Shown here piece by piece: positions 35,158-43,093 of a stretch of 64,000 bases of DNA (the first letter of the stretch is position 1; the number at the start of each line of letters is the position of its first letter). The position numbers and the translations under genes are program-made. Location: the NCBI RefSeq assembly GCF_017901155.1, contig NZ_CP072800.1:1391283-1455282 (forward strand). Direction: 5' to 3'. The notes beneath the pieces are model-generated. The model saw nothing but the letters and a program-made list of their open reading frames with translations, was not told where the DNA came from and did no database searches. The DNA comes from Candidatus Thiothrix anitrata. GTDB lineage: Bacteria > Pseudomonadota > Gammaproteobacteria > Thiotrichales > Thiotrichaceae.

Positions 35158-35938
35158 TTTTATTGTACGTGCGTTATTGGCGGGTGTTGCGGTAGTGCTG
35201 ATGGGTGGTGTGCTGGGGGTGTTTTTGCTGTGGCGGCGTATGGCGTATTTTGGTGATACGTTGGCACATTCGGCGTTGCTGGGGGTGGCATTGGGTTTGA
35301 TGACCGGAATGAATGTGAATGGCTGGATCATTCTGGTGTGTGTGTTGGTGGCGTTGCTGATGCTGTATGTGCAATACACTCCCGCGCTGAGCAGCGATAC
35401 TTTGCTCAGTATTATTGGGCATAGTGCGTTGGCTTTGGGGATGGTGGCACTGGCGTTTTTGCCGGATGTGCGGGTGGATTTGATGGGGTATTTATTCGGT
35501 GATATTTTGGCAGTAACCCGTGCTGATCTTGGGTTAACTTGGGGGATGGTGGTGTTGGTGTTGGGTATAATGGTGTTTTTATGGCGGTCGCTATTAGCCA
35601 TTGCGGTTCATGCGGAATTGGCGCAGGTTGAAGGAGTGCGGGTGTGGTGGGTAAGTGCCGCTTATATGGTGTTGGTCGCATTAATGGTGGCAGTGGCGAT
35701 GAAGGTGGTAGGAGTGTTGTTGTTGACCGCGTTGTTGATTATTCCGGCTGCTGCGGCGCGGAGATTTGCACGTACTCCAGAACAAATGGCGGTATTTGCA
35801 GTGTTGTTGGGGTGCTTGGCATTATCAGGAGGTATGTGGGCATCACTGCAATGGGATACGCCCACTGGCCCCAGTATTGTGGTGGTTGCCAGTATGGTAT
35901 TTGTGTTGGTGCAGCTTGTGCCGCGTCGTAATACCTGA
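35150..35938 (+). CDS. znuB: Zinc ABC transporter permease
   Basis: ZnuB forms the membrane channel of the zinc importer. The 262-residue protein starts MDDFIVRALLAGVAVVLMGG and has about eight hydrophobic helices, with LGVFLLWRRMAYFGDTLAHS typical of the family. The start at 35150 overlaps the znuC stop by 8 bp; a longer in-frame reading from 35045 lies within znuC and is not used. Gene order znuC-znuB with divergent znuA is classic. Confidence 0.95.
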   Translation: MDDFIVRALLAGVAVVLMGGVLGVFLLWRRMAYFGDTLAHSALLGVALGLMTGMNVNGWIILVCVLVALLMLYVQYTPALSSDTLLSIIGHSALALGMVALAFLPDVRVDLMGYLFGDILAVTRADLGLTWGMVVLVLGIMVFLWRSLLAIAVHAELAQVEGVRVWWVSAAYMVLVALMVAVAMKVVGVLLLTALLIIPAAAARRFARTPEQMAVFAVLLGCLALSGGMWASLQWDTPTGPSIVVVASMVFVLVQLVPRRNT

Positions 35939-35958
35939 GTAATTTACTGCGAGAGGGC

Positions 35959-35977
35959 TATTGTGCGATGCACAATA
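35959..35977. repeat. Short palindrome downstream of znuB
   Basis: TATTGTGC and GCACAATA enclose GAT. No U-run follows, so a terminator is not certain. It lies in the 131-bp gap between znuB and coaD. Confidence 0.45.
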
Positions 35978-36000
35978 AGATGTTACAACTTAATGACTAA

Positions 36001-36600
<600 letters not shown>

Positions 36601-36664
36601 TATTGATAGAAGTTAATGTTATGCTCCCCTCCAGCCTGATAAAATCACGCGGAATAAGATTTGA

Positions 36665-36928
<264 letters not shown>

Positions 36929-36947
36929 GCTGTTAGTTCGACACGTC

Positions 36948-37073
36948 TTATGCAACGCCTGCCGTGTGAGCAGGCGTTTTTGTTGGTGCGCCGGGTTTTG
37001 CGTGGTTGTTACCGGTGGTGAGTAACACTGAAAAGCTCAGCAATAATACGGGCAGGAAAGCGGCTGATTTCAT
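36948..37073 (-). CDS. Candidate 41-residue secreted peptide coupled to META gene
   Basis: A 41-codon ORF starts at ATG 37071-37073, overlapping the TGA of the META-domain gene as ATGA. The predicted peptide has a signal-peptide-like hydrophobic start (MKSAAFLPVLLLSFSVLLTT) and a Pro/Thr/Ala-rich tail. The yfhL terminator hairpin lies within its 3' end on the opposite strand. No homologue is recognised; coding is supported only by the start overlap and signal-like composition. Confidence 0.4.
   Translation of the reverse strand: MKSAAFLPVLLLSFSVLLTTGNNHAKPGAPTKTPAHTAGVA
36955..36981 (+). terminator. Terminator after yfhL
   Basis: Arms ACGCCTGC and GCAGGCGT enclose CGTGTGA and are followed by a run of T. 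It is a typical Rho-independent terminator for coaD-yfhL. Confidence 0.85.
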
Positions 37074-37531
37074 AGGCGTTTAGTGGCTGGTGCGCTGACG
37101 AATGACAACAAAACCTTACGTTGCGCATCCAGTAATTGCAGTTGATCACGGCTGGCGGTGTAGGTGCTAGCTTGCGCCAAACGATCAAGGTAATCGCGCT
37201 CTAGCTGATCGCGTTCGCCGATACAGGCCATTTTAGTCGCGCCGATGGCTCCGGTTCCAAACACCCCGTCGCTGCTGGCGGTATAACTGCCAAAGAAGCT
37301 GTTGCAGCCCGAATAACCACTCATGCGGTTACTGTCGAAACTTATGGATAATGGGCGTTCAGTCTTGAGTGTTGCCCCCTTAAGTGTTTTCAAATGCCAT
37401 TGCGTGCCGTTCAAGTTCAAAGTGGCGTGTGGTTTGGTATTGGCTTCGAGGCTGCACGCGGAAATTACCGCCAAGCCCAGTAAGACTAGCAGCAATTGCC
37501 CGACCAATGAAGTTAGAAAATTCTTCACCAT
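37070..37531 (-). CDS. META-domain (HslJ-like) lipoprotein
   Basis: This 153-residue protein has a lipoprotein signal with lipobox ISAC near residue 26 and a META domain (NGTQWHLKTLKG, ISFDSNRMSGYSGCNSFFGSY, GATKMACIGERDQLERDYLDRL). META/HslJ proteins are envelope-associated with poorly defined roles. Its stop overlaps the start of a 41-codon ORF by ATGA. It is convergent with yfhL. Confidence 0.88.
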   Translation of the reverse strand: MVKNFLTSLVGQLLLVLLGLAVISACSLEANTKPHATLNLNGTQWHLKTLKGATLKTERPLSISFDSNRMSGYSGCNSFFGSYTASSDGVFGTGAIGATKMACIGERDQLERDYLDRLAQASTYTASRDQLQLLDAQRKVLLSFVSAPATKRL

Positions 37532-37672
37532 TACTCATCACCTCCGGTTTGTTGTTATGCTTTATAGAGTGGTAAATCAGCAGAAAGTTTTCACTAATCA
37601 TCGGCGATTTACTGACGAGATGCAAAATAAAGCAGATAAACTGCGCGGCAATGCGATAAGAGGATGGTCGTC

Positions 37673-38434
37673 ATGTTTCTTTTTAAAAAATTGCTGTCAT
37701 ACAGCCTGATGCCCTTGAGTGTGACGCTGGTGTTGCTGGTGCTTGGGCTGCTATTACTGTGGTTTTCGCGGCGGCAACGTTTGGGGAAAGTGTTGGTGAC
37801 AATGGGCGTTATGTTGTTCTTGGCGTTGGGTTACGGTTGGGGCTTTGCTCCGGCACTTAAAGCGTTGGAGCGCGAATACCCCGTTGTCGTGGATGCCAGT
37901 CATTTGGCGGGGTTAAAGTGGGTGGTGGTTTTGGGTGGCGGCACATCGGCGGATACTACATTACCGCTGGCGACGCGTTTGACGGATGCATCCTTGGCAC
38001 GATTGGTGGAAGGGGTGCGGCTCTATCGGCAAATGCCGGGGGCAAAGTTATTGGTATCGGGCGGTAGTGTGTTTGGTTACGGTTCCGATGCTGATGCAAT
38101 GCAGGCATTGGCGATTGGATTGGGGGTGAATCCAGCGGATATTGTGCTGGATATGGAATCACCGGACACCGAAACCCAAGCAAAATTGATTCGGACAATG
38201 GTGGGTAATGAGCGGGTGGTATTAGTGACATCAGCATCACACATGCCACGTTCGGTGGGTTTGTTCGAGCGTGCGGGGGTTGGGGTGTTGCCCGCGCCAA
38301 CACATTATTTGGTGCAAGACAATGCCGGATTTAGTCCCACTGACGTATTCCCTTCGCACAAAGGCTTTTTGGAAGCACAGCGAGTCGTCCATGAGGAATT
38401 GGGCATGTTATGGGGACGGTTGCGTGGGCAATAA
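37673..38434 (+). CDS. YdcF/ElyC-type DUF218 membrane protein
   Basis: This 253-residue protein has two N-terminal membrane helices, then a DUF218 domain with VVVLGGG, KLLVSGGSVFGYGSDADAM, MESPDTETQAKL and VLVTSASHMPRSVGLFERAG. ElyC is linked to envelope biogenesis in E. coli; YdcF-type proteins bind nucleotides. The ATG at 37673 is chosen because an AAGAGGA site sits at the right spacing; ATG 37664 lies on that site. Confidence 0.88.
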   Translation: MFLFKKLLSYSLMPLSVTLVLLVLGLLLLWFSRRQRLGKVLVTMGVMLFLALGYGWGFAPALKALEREYPVVVDASHLAGLKWVVVLGGGTSADTTLPLATRLTDASLARLVEGVRLYRQMPGAKLLVSGGSVFGYGSDADAMQALAIGLGVNPADIVLDMESPDTETQAKLIRTMVGNERVVLVTSASHMPRSVGLFERAGVGVLPAPTHYLVQDNAGFSPTDVFPSHKGFLEAQRVVHEELGMLWGRLRGQ

Positions 38435-38520
38435 TTCGCGGGTGGTTTGTGACTTTTTTCCTATTGTGTTGCCGCTCTTCGGCGTAATCTGAGAGTGTTG
38501 AAACGAAGGAGAATAGTGTG

Positions 38521-38955
38521 ATGAAACCCATATTGTTAGCCGCGGGTGTCGTGGCTTTATTGCTTAGCCCGGTCGCTGCATTGGCAGATCAGTGCGCTTA
38601 CGTTACCCAAAAGCAGGCGCAGACAGCCGCTGCGTATTTGCCCGCTGGTAAGGCGTTCGTGAATTTTTGTGAGCCGTGCGGTGATACCTTGTTTCCGGCA
38701 AAAGATAGTGTGGCTGCGGCGAGTTCTGTGGTGAGTGCGTTGCCTGCCAGTACTACGGGGTTGGATCAGGATTACTGGGAACTCCAGGTCAATGGGGTGG
38801 GCGTGGATTTGGCTTATGTTTACGCCAAGCAGCCTAACGGCATATTCATCAATTTGGCGAAATTAGCGCATTGTCCAACTCAGGGTGTTTGGAGTGCGTA
38901 TGACACTAAGGGGCGCAAAATAAAACTGCGTAAATTACCGGGTTTGCCGCGTTGA
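38521..38955 (+). CDS. Periplasmic four-Cys protein, unknown function
   Basis: This 144-residue protein has a clear signal peptide ending ALA before DQCAYV. The mature part has four Cys (DQCAY, NFCEPCGD, AHCPTQ), likely two disulfides. No family is recognised. An AAGGAGA ribosome site and ATG 38521 set the start. It is 86 bp after the YdcF-like gene, on the same strand. Confidence 0.7.
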   Translation: MKPILLAAGVVALLLSPVAALADQCAYVTQKQAQTAAAYLPAGKAFVNFCEPCGDTLFPAKDSVAAASSVVSALPASTTGLDQDYWELQVNGVGVDLAYVYAKQPNGIFINLAKLAHCPTQGVWSAYDTKGRKIKLRKLPGLPR

Positions 38956-39040
38956 TGAGCGGGCTTGTTTGTTGCCGTCTTGCGCTGTGAACGCCTTTGA
39001 CCTACAGTTTCCCCATAAATGAAAACAGGGTGAGCTAGTC

Positions 39041-39235
39041 ATGCGGTACAAGAAAATTATCCAAGCATACGAATCAGTAGCTTTGATGGCGCAGGATTGG
39101 GATGTATTGATGGATGCTATGAATAATCCGCAGCCACCCAATGAGCGTTTGCGTAAAGCCTTTGCCCTGCATAAACAATATGTCAGGCAGGAGTGGGCTG
39201 TGGTTGGCAACAATAAAGATTCGCTAACTACCTAA
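39041..39235 (+). CDS. Small hypothetical protein
   Basis: This 64-residue mostly helical, soluble protein has no recognised motif. A GGTGAG site precedes the ATG. It lies between the four-Cys protein and the hexamer-array membrane protein on the same strand. Coding is supported by the start context and a complete, low-bias ORF. Confidence 0.5.
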   Translation: MRYKKIIQAYESVALMAQDWDVLMDAMNNPQPPNERLRKAFALHKQYVRQEWAVVGNNKDSLTT

Positions 39236-39297
39236 GCGCGATTTTTCCGCCCCGCTCCGCTACAATCAGTCCAACTTATCGACACGGGGAATGTTGG

Positions 39298-40806
39298 ATG
39301 CCAGCTCTTGAATACAGCGAATGGATTGACACGATCACGCTCATCCTGACCGTTTCTGGTCTTATTCTGGGTCTTATCTATACCCAAATCCTGCAACATG
39401 CGGATGACCGTGCCGATTTGATTGCTTCCTTGAGGGATGGGAAAGTCCGCCGTTTGTATCAGGGCGGCGTGAATTGGTTGTTGCGTGGCTTGCAAAAGCT
39501 CTACGGCAACAAAGACTCTTTGCAGGCGTTTAGCGTTTCTTTCTTGTTGTCCTATCTCTATCCCTTTCTGTTTTTTATCCTGACCTACAGCTATTTTGAC
39601 GGTACGCACTTGTTTTCGGGAAACCCATTGCTACCTGCTGATTCTCCCTATCGCCCTTATTTCTTTCCCGGATTGGTGTTGTTCGCCCTTGTGATGTTTG
39701 TCGCTATCAAGTTTTTTGCAGGGAATAGCGACCGTGCCGATGTGTGGGGTAAGGCGCAATTGCAACGGTTTGGCTTGCCACCGACGGCGGCAGATCAGGT
39801 ATGGCGTGTGTTGATGGGGGTGATTGCTGCGCTGTTGAGCTGGTTTTATGTATATAGCGGAAGTGTGGGCTGGGCGGTAGTTTATTTTGGTTTGGGATAT
39901 TTGTATGGCGTTTTCTTTGTCGCTGGCGCTGTCGCTTTCGCTGGCGCTTTCGCTGGCGCTTTCGCTGGCGCTTTCGCTGGCGCTGTCGCTGGCGCTGTCG
40001 CTGGCGCTGTCGCTTTCGCTGGCGCTTTCGCTGGCGCTTTCGCTGGCGCTGTCGCTGGCGCTGTCGCTGGCGCTGTCGCTTTCGCTGGCGCTTTCGCTGG
40101 CGCTGGCGCTGTCGCTGTCGCTGGCGCTGTCGCTGTCGCTGTCGCTGGCGCTGTCGCTTTCGCTGTTGGGTGGCCTTGGGGCGTTAATTATAATACGTCG
40201 TTGATGTTTGCGTTTTTCTATCTGGCGTTGCCGTTGGTGAATGCGGTGCTGGATTGGTTGTCTTGGTGGGTGAGTCGTTTCTTTCTGGAGCGGACGGCGC
40301 AAGAGTCGCGTGTGCGGGTGATTGTGCTGGATGTGGTGCTGGATTTCGGGGTGGCGGTGCTGTTCATGCTGGCGTTGTGTTTGCTGCTGCCAGGGGGGGC
40401 GATATTGCTGGATAGTTTGTATGCGGGCTCGGTGGATGTGGAAACGGGGGTTCCGGCGCAAACGGGCTGGCAGGAATACGCGGTGTGGGCGCGGGATGAT
40501 CCGTGGGGCAAGGGCATCATGGTCACGCTGATGCTGGTGACGACGCTGATTCCGACGCTGCTGCATATTCTGCTGGGGTTGATGGCATTTTTCATCCACG
40601 GTTTCAAAGGTGCGGCATTGGCTGATTTTCTGGAGCAACCTCGTAGAAATTGGCGTGACGGAATCGCGAGTCTGTGGATATTTGGTTATGGCGTGTTAGC
40701 AGGCGCGGCTTTGTGGGCAATGTATCAGGTGTTCCAGTACTTCGCCCACTGGCCTATCGCGCAGTGGTTGTATGATTTCACGGGATATTTCTATGACCTC
40801 CCGTGA
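39298..40806 (+). CDS. Large membrane protein with (V/G/F)-Ala array
   Basis: This 502-residue integral membrane protein belongs to no family I recognise. Membrane helices occur near residues 10-30, 80-97 and 120-140. Then residues 208-289 are 41 consecutive dipeptides of Val, Gly or Phe followed by Ala (14 Val, 17 Gly, 10 Phe), forming long runs with Gly every fourth residue. Several further hydrophobic segments follow, with a C-terminal region of several helices. The array is encoded by 41 NNCGCT hexamers, so copy changes keep the frame. A GGGGA site precedes the ATG. The 3' end overlaps trmO by 14 bp. Confidence 0.75.
   Translation: MPALEYSEWIDTITLILTVSGLILGLIYTQILQHADDRADLIASLRDGKVRRLYQGGVNWLLRGLQKLYGNKDSLQAFSVSFLLSYLYPFLFFILTYSYFDGTHLFSGNPLLPADSPYRPYFFPGLVLFALVMFVAIKFFAGNSDRADVWGKAQLQRFGLPPTAADQVWRVLMGVIAALLSWFYVYSGSVGWAVVYFGLGYLYGVFFVAGAVAFAGAFAGAFAGAFAGAVAGAVAGAVAFAGAFAGAFAGAVAGAVAGAVAFAGAFAGAGAVAVAGAVAVAVAGAVAFAVGWPWGVNYNTSLMFAFFYLALPLVNAVLDWLSWWVSRFFLERTAQESRVRVIVLDVVLDFGVAVLFMLALCLLLPGGAILLDSLYAGSVDVETGVPAQTGWQEYAVWARDDPWGKGIMVTLMLVTTLIPTLLHILLGLMAFFIHGFKGAALADFLEQPRRNWRDGIASLWIFGYGVLAGAALWAMYQVFQYFAHWPIAQWLYDFTGYFYDLP
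39919..40164 (+). repeat. 41-copy hexanucleotide array (GTCGCT/GGCGCT/TTCGCT)
   Basis: The 246 bp are exactly 41 hexamers, each GTCGCT, GGCGCT or TTCGCT. Blocks recur at a higher level: a unit of about 66 bp, (FAGA)3(VAGA)2VA, is seen more than once. All six frames remain open through it. Slippage would add or remove whole dipeptides. Confidence 0.95.
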
Positions 40807-41572
40807 TGCTGTATCTTCCTGCTCCCTTGATAAGGGGAGGCTGGGAGGGGTTTCTTCTGCGGTGGAAGGGGTTTCCTTCAATCCCATCGGCATTATCTCC
40901 TCCCCCTACAAAGAAAAGTTCGGCATCCCCCGCCAGCCGGGTTTAGTCACCGAAGCGCAAGCCACACTCACCCTATTGCCGCCCTACAATCAGTCGGAAA
41001 CGGTGCGTGGTTTGGAGCAGTTTTCGCACGTTTGGGTGATTTTTGTGTTCCATGCTACCCAAGATCAGGGTTGGAAACCGACAGTGCGTCCACCGCGTTT
41101 GGGGGGTAATGCGCGGCTTGGGGTGTTTGCGACGCGCTCGACATTTCGCCCGAATCCGTTGGGGTTGTCGGTGGCGAAGTTATCCGCCATTCAGGTGCAG
41201 GGGCGTACTATCAGCTTGGTGTTGACAGGGGCGGATTTGCTGGACGGTACGCCGGTATTGGATATTAAACCGTACTTGCCGTATGCTGACGCGCTTTCGC
41301 AAGCCAGCGCAGGTTTTGCGCAAGACACGCCGCCAGCGATGCAAACGGTGAGCTTTAGCGCGTTGGCGAGTGCGCAATGTGAGCAACAGCAAGCCCGTTG
41401 GCAAACCAATATGCGCCGTTTAGTCGAGCAAATTTTAAGTCAAGATCCCCGGCCTTCTTACCAACACGGGCAACCGCAAGGGCGGGTGTATGCGATGCGC
41501 TTGTACGACTTCGACCTGCGTTGGCACTACACCCCAGCGGGTATTGAAGTGCTGGAATTATCCTCCAACTAA
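40793..41572 (+). CDS. trmO: tRNA-m6t6A37 methyltransferase TrmO
   Basis: TrmO methylates the t6A37 base of tRNA-Thr using SAM. The core begins FNPIGIISSPYKEKFGIPRQ and continues QFSHVWVIFVFH, GVFATRSTFRPNPLGLS and DLLDGTPVLDIKPY, all family hallmarks. The start is uncertain: ATG 40793 has a GGGA upstream and overlaps the previous stop; ATG 40772 is also in frame. Either gives an unusual N-terminal extension of about 30 residues made partly of a REP-like repeat. The catalytic domain is intact. Confidence 0.9.
   Translation: MTSRDAVSSCSLDKGRLGGVSSAVEGVSFNPIGIISSPYKEKFGIPRQPGLVTEAQATLTLLPPYNQSETVRGLEQFSHVWVIFVFHATQDQGWKPTVRPPRLGGNARLGVFATRSTFRPNPLGLSVAKLSAIQVQGRTISLVLTGADLLDGTPVLDIKPYLPYADALSQASAGFAQDTPPAMQTVSFSALASAQCEQQQARWQTNMRRLVEQILSQDPRPSYQHGQPQGRVYAMRLYDFDLRWHYTPAGIEVLELSSN
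40821..40856. repeat. REP-like palindrome near the trmO start
   Basis: GCTCCCTTGATAAGGGGAGG followed by CTGGGAGGGG has the arm-turn-arm-tail form of the elements at 10265 and 10541. It is read in frame as the N-terminal extension of TrmO. Confidence 0.6.
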
Positions 41573-41585
41573 TACAATTCGATTT

Positions 41586-43067
41586 ATGCTAAAAACTGTT
41601 TTTTTGTCTGGGCTACTGTCTTTGTTTACTTGCTCCGCTGTGTGCGCGGCTGACGCGCCCGTGGTGTTGCCGATTCCGGTAGTTACGCCGCCACAACCGG
41701 CAGAGTTAACCCTGATCCGCCAGCAGCAAACCACCGGCTTGCCCGATGAAATTCGTGAATGGATGCAGCAAAAGGCCATTCCTGAAGCGAATTTGAGCGC
41801 GTATATCCGCGATTTGAACGCTAACGCTCCGCTATTAATCCACAATGAGAATGTGCCGCGCAATCCGGCTTCGACCATGAAGTTGGTGACTACTTGGGTG
41901 GCATTGAAACTGCTGGGGCCTGCTTACACTTGGAAAACCGAGAGTTGGTTGCGTGGTGAACTCAAAGACGGGGTGTTAACTGGCGACTTGATTCTCAAAG
42001 GTTATGGCGATCCGTTTTTGACAGACGAAGCGTTTCGCGAAATGCTGCACGATTTGCGCCTCAAGGGGTTGAAGGAGATTCGCGGTAATTTGGTGGTGGA
42101 TAACAGCTACTTTAATTTACCTTTGCAAGACCCAGCGGCCTTCGATGGTGAGCCATCTAAGGTGTATAACGCGACCCCTTCAGCGTTGATGTATAACTTT
42201 CAGGCAGTGCGTTTATTATTTGAGCCGGACGAGTTGGGTAAGCGGGTTAAGGTTACGCCGTTCCCGACAATTCCCGGTTTGCAGGTGGATAATCAACTGA
42301 AGCTGTCGAGTGGTGGTTGTAAGAAAGCGCATTACCGCCCGGGAGTGCAGCGCGAAGGCAATGTGGTGAAATTGGTGGGTTCTTACGCCACGGGTTGCGG
42401 GCAGAATTTTATTTTACGGGTATTGTCTTCGCCGGAGGAAAATGTGTTTCACGCTTTTCGGGACGTGTGGCATTCACAAGGCGGGGTATTTAACGGGCAG
42501 TTGCAAACAGGTGTAGTGCAGCAAGGCGATCTGCGGTTTCATACGCACGAGTCGCGCACCCTTGGGGAGCAAATCCGTTTTGTGAATAAATGGAGCAATA
42601 ATGTGATGGCACGGCACTTGTTCTTAACGGCAGGTGCGCACACTGGCGGAGAACCTGCTACGCTTGAGAAGGCGCGTGCTGCAATGAGCGGTGTGTTGGA
42701 ACAGGCGGGAATTCAGCTTGATGGTATGGTGGTCGAAAACGGTTCAGGATTATCACGTCAGGAACGTATGAGCACCCGTCAGTTGGGACAGTTGTTGGAG
42801 GCTGCTTGGCGTGACCCGTATATGCCGGAGTTTATGGCTTCGATGCCCGTTCTGGGTGAAGATGGGACGCTGGCTAAACGTCTTGATGATACAGAATTAC
42901 GTGGGCGTAGCCATATGAAAACCGGCACGCTTAAAGACAGTAGTGCGATTGCTGGTTATATGTTGACCCGTTCCGGTAAGCGTCTGGTCGTTGCCTTGGT
43001 TTATAACGGTAATGGAGCAGGGAGCGGTGTGCAGGATGCTTTGTTAGAGTGGGCATTCGAGCAATAA
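41586..43067 (+). CDS. dacB: D-alanyl-D-alanine carboxypeptidase/endopeptidase (PBP4)
   Basis: DacB trims peptidoglycan cross-links in the periplasm. The 493-residue protein starts at ATG 41586 with a signal peptide (VCAADA cleavage region). Its active-site motifs are all present: SxxK in ASTMKLVTTW, SxN in WSNNVMARHL and KTG in HMKTGTLKDSSAIAGYM. It is followed 26 bp later by tamA. Confidence 0.93.
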   Translation: MLKTVFLSGLLSLFTCSAVCAADAPVVLPIPVVTPPQPAELTLIRQQQTTGLPDEIREWMQQKAIPEANLSAYIRDLNANAPLLIHNENVPRNPASTMKLVTTWVALKLLGPAYTWKTESWLRGELKDGVLTGDLILKGYGDPFLTDEAFREMLHDLRLKGLKEIRGNLVVDNSYFNLPLQDPAAFDGEPSKVYNATPSALMYNFQAVRLLFEPDELGKRVKVTPFPTIPGLQVDNQLKLSSGGCKKAHYRPGVQREGNVVKLVGSYATGCGQNFILRVLSSPEENVFHAFRDVWHSQGGVFNGQLQTGVVQQGDLRFHTHESRTLGEQIRFVNKWSNNVMARHLFLTAGAHTGGEPATLEKARAAMSGVLEQAGIQLDGMVVENGSGLSRQERMSTRQLGQLLEAAWRDPYMPEFMASMPVLGEDGTLAKRLDDTELRGRSHMKTGTLKDSSAIAGYMLTRSGKRLVVALVYNGNGAGSGVQDALLEWAFEQ

Positions 43068-43093
43068 CTGGGTAAGGATAATGGAGCCACCTA

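Noticed and set aside
39919-40164. CRISPR array
   Set aside because: The repeats are contiguous hexamers in a reading frame with no spacers and no cas genes nearby.
39631-40638. Minus-strand ORF of 335 codons with a Ser-Asp/Ser-Glu/Ser-Ala repeat
   Set aside because: It is the antisense reading of the hexamer array gene; the flanks are Gln/Arg/His-rich noise and the sense strand has a ribosome site and membrane-protein pattern.
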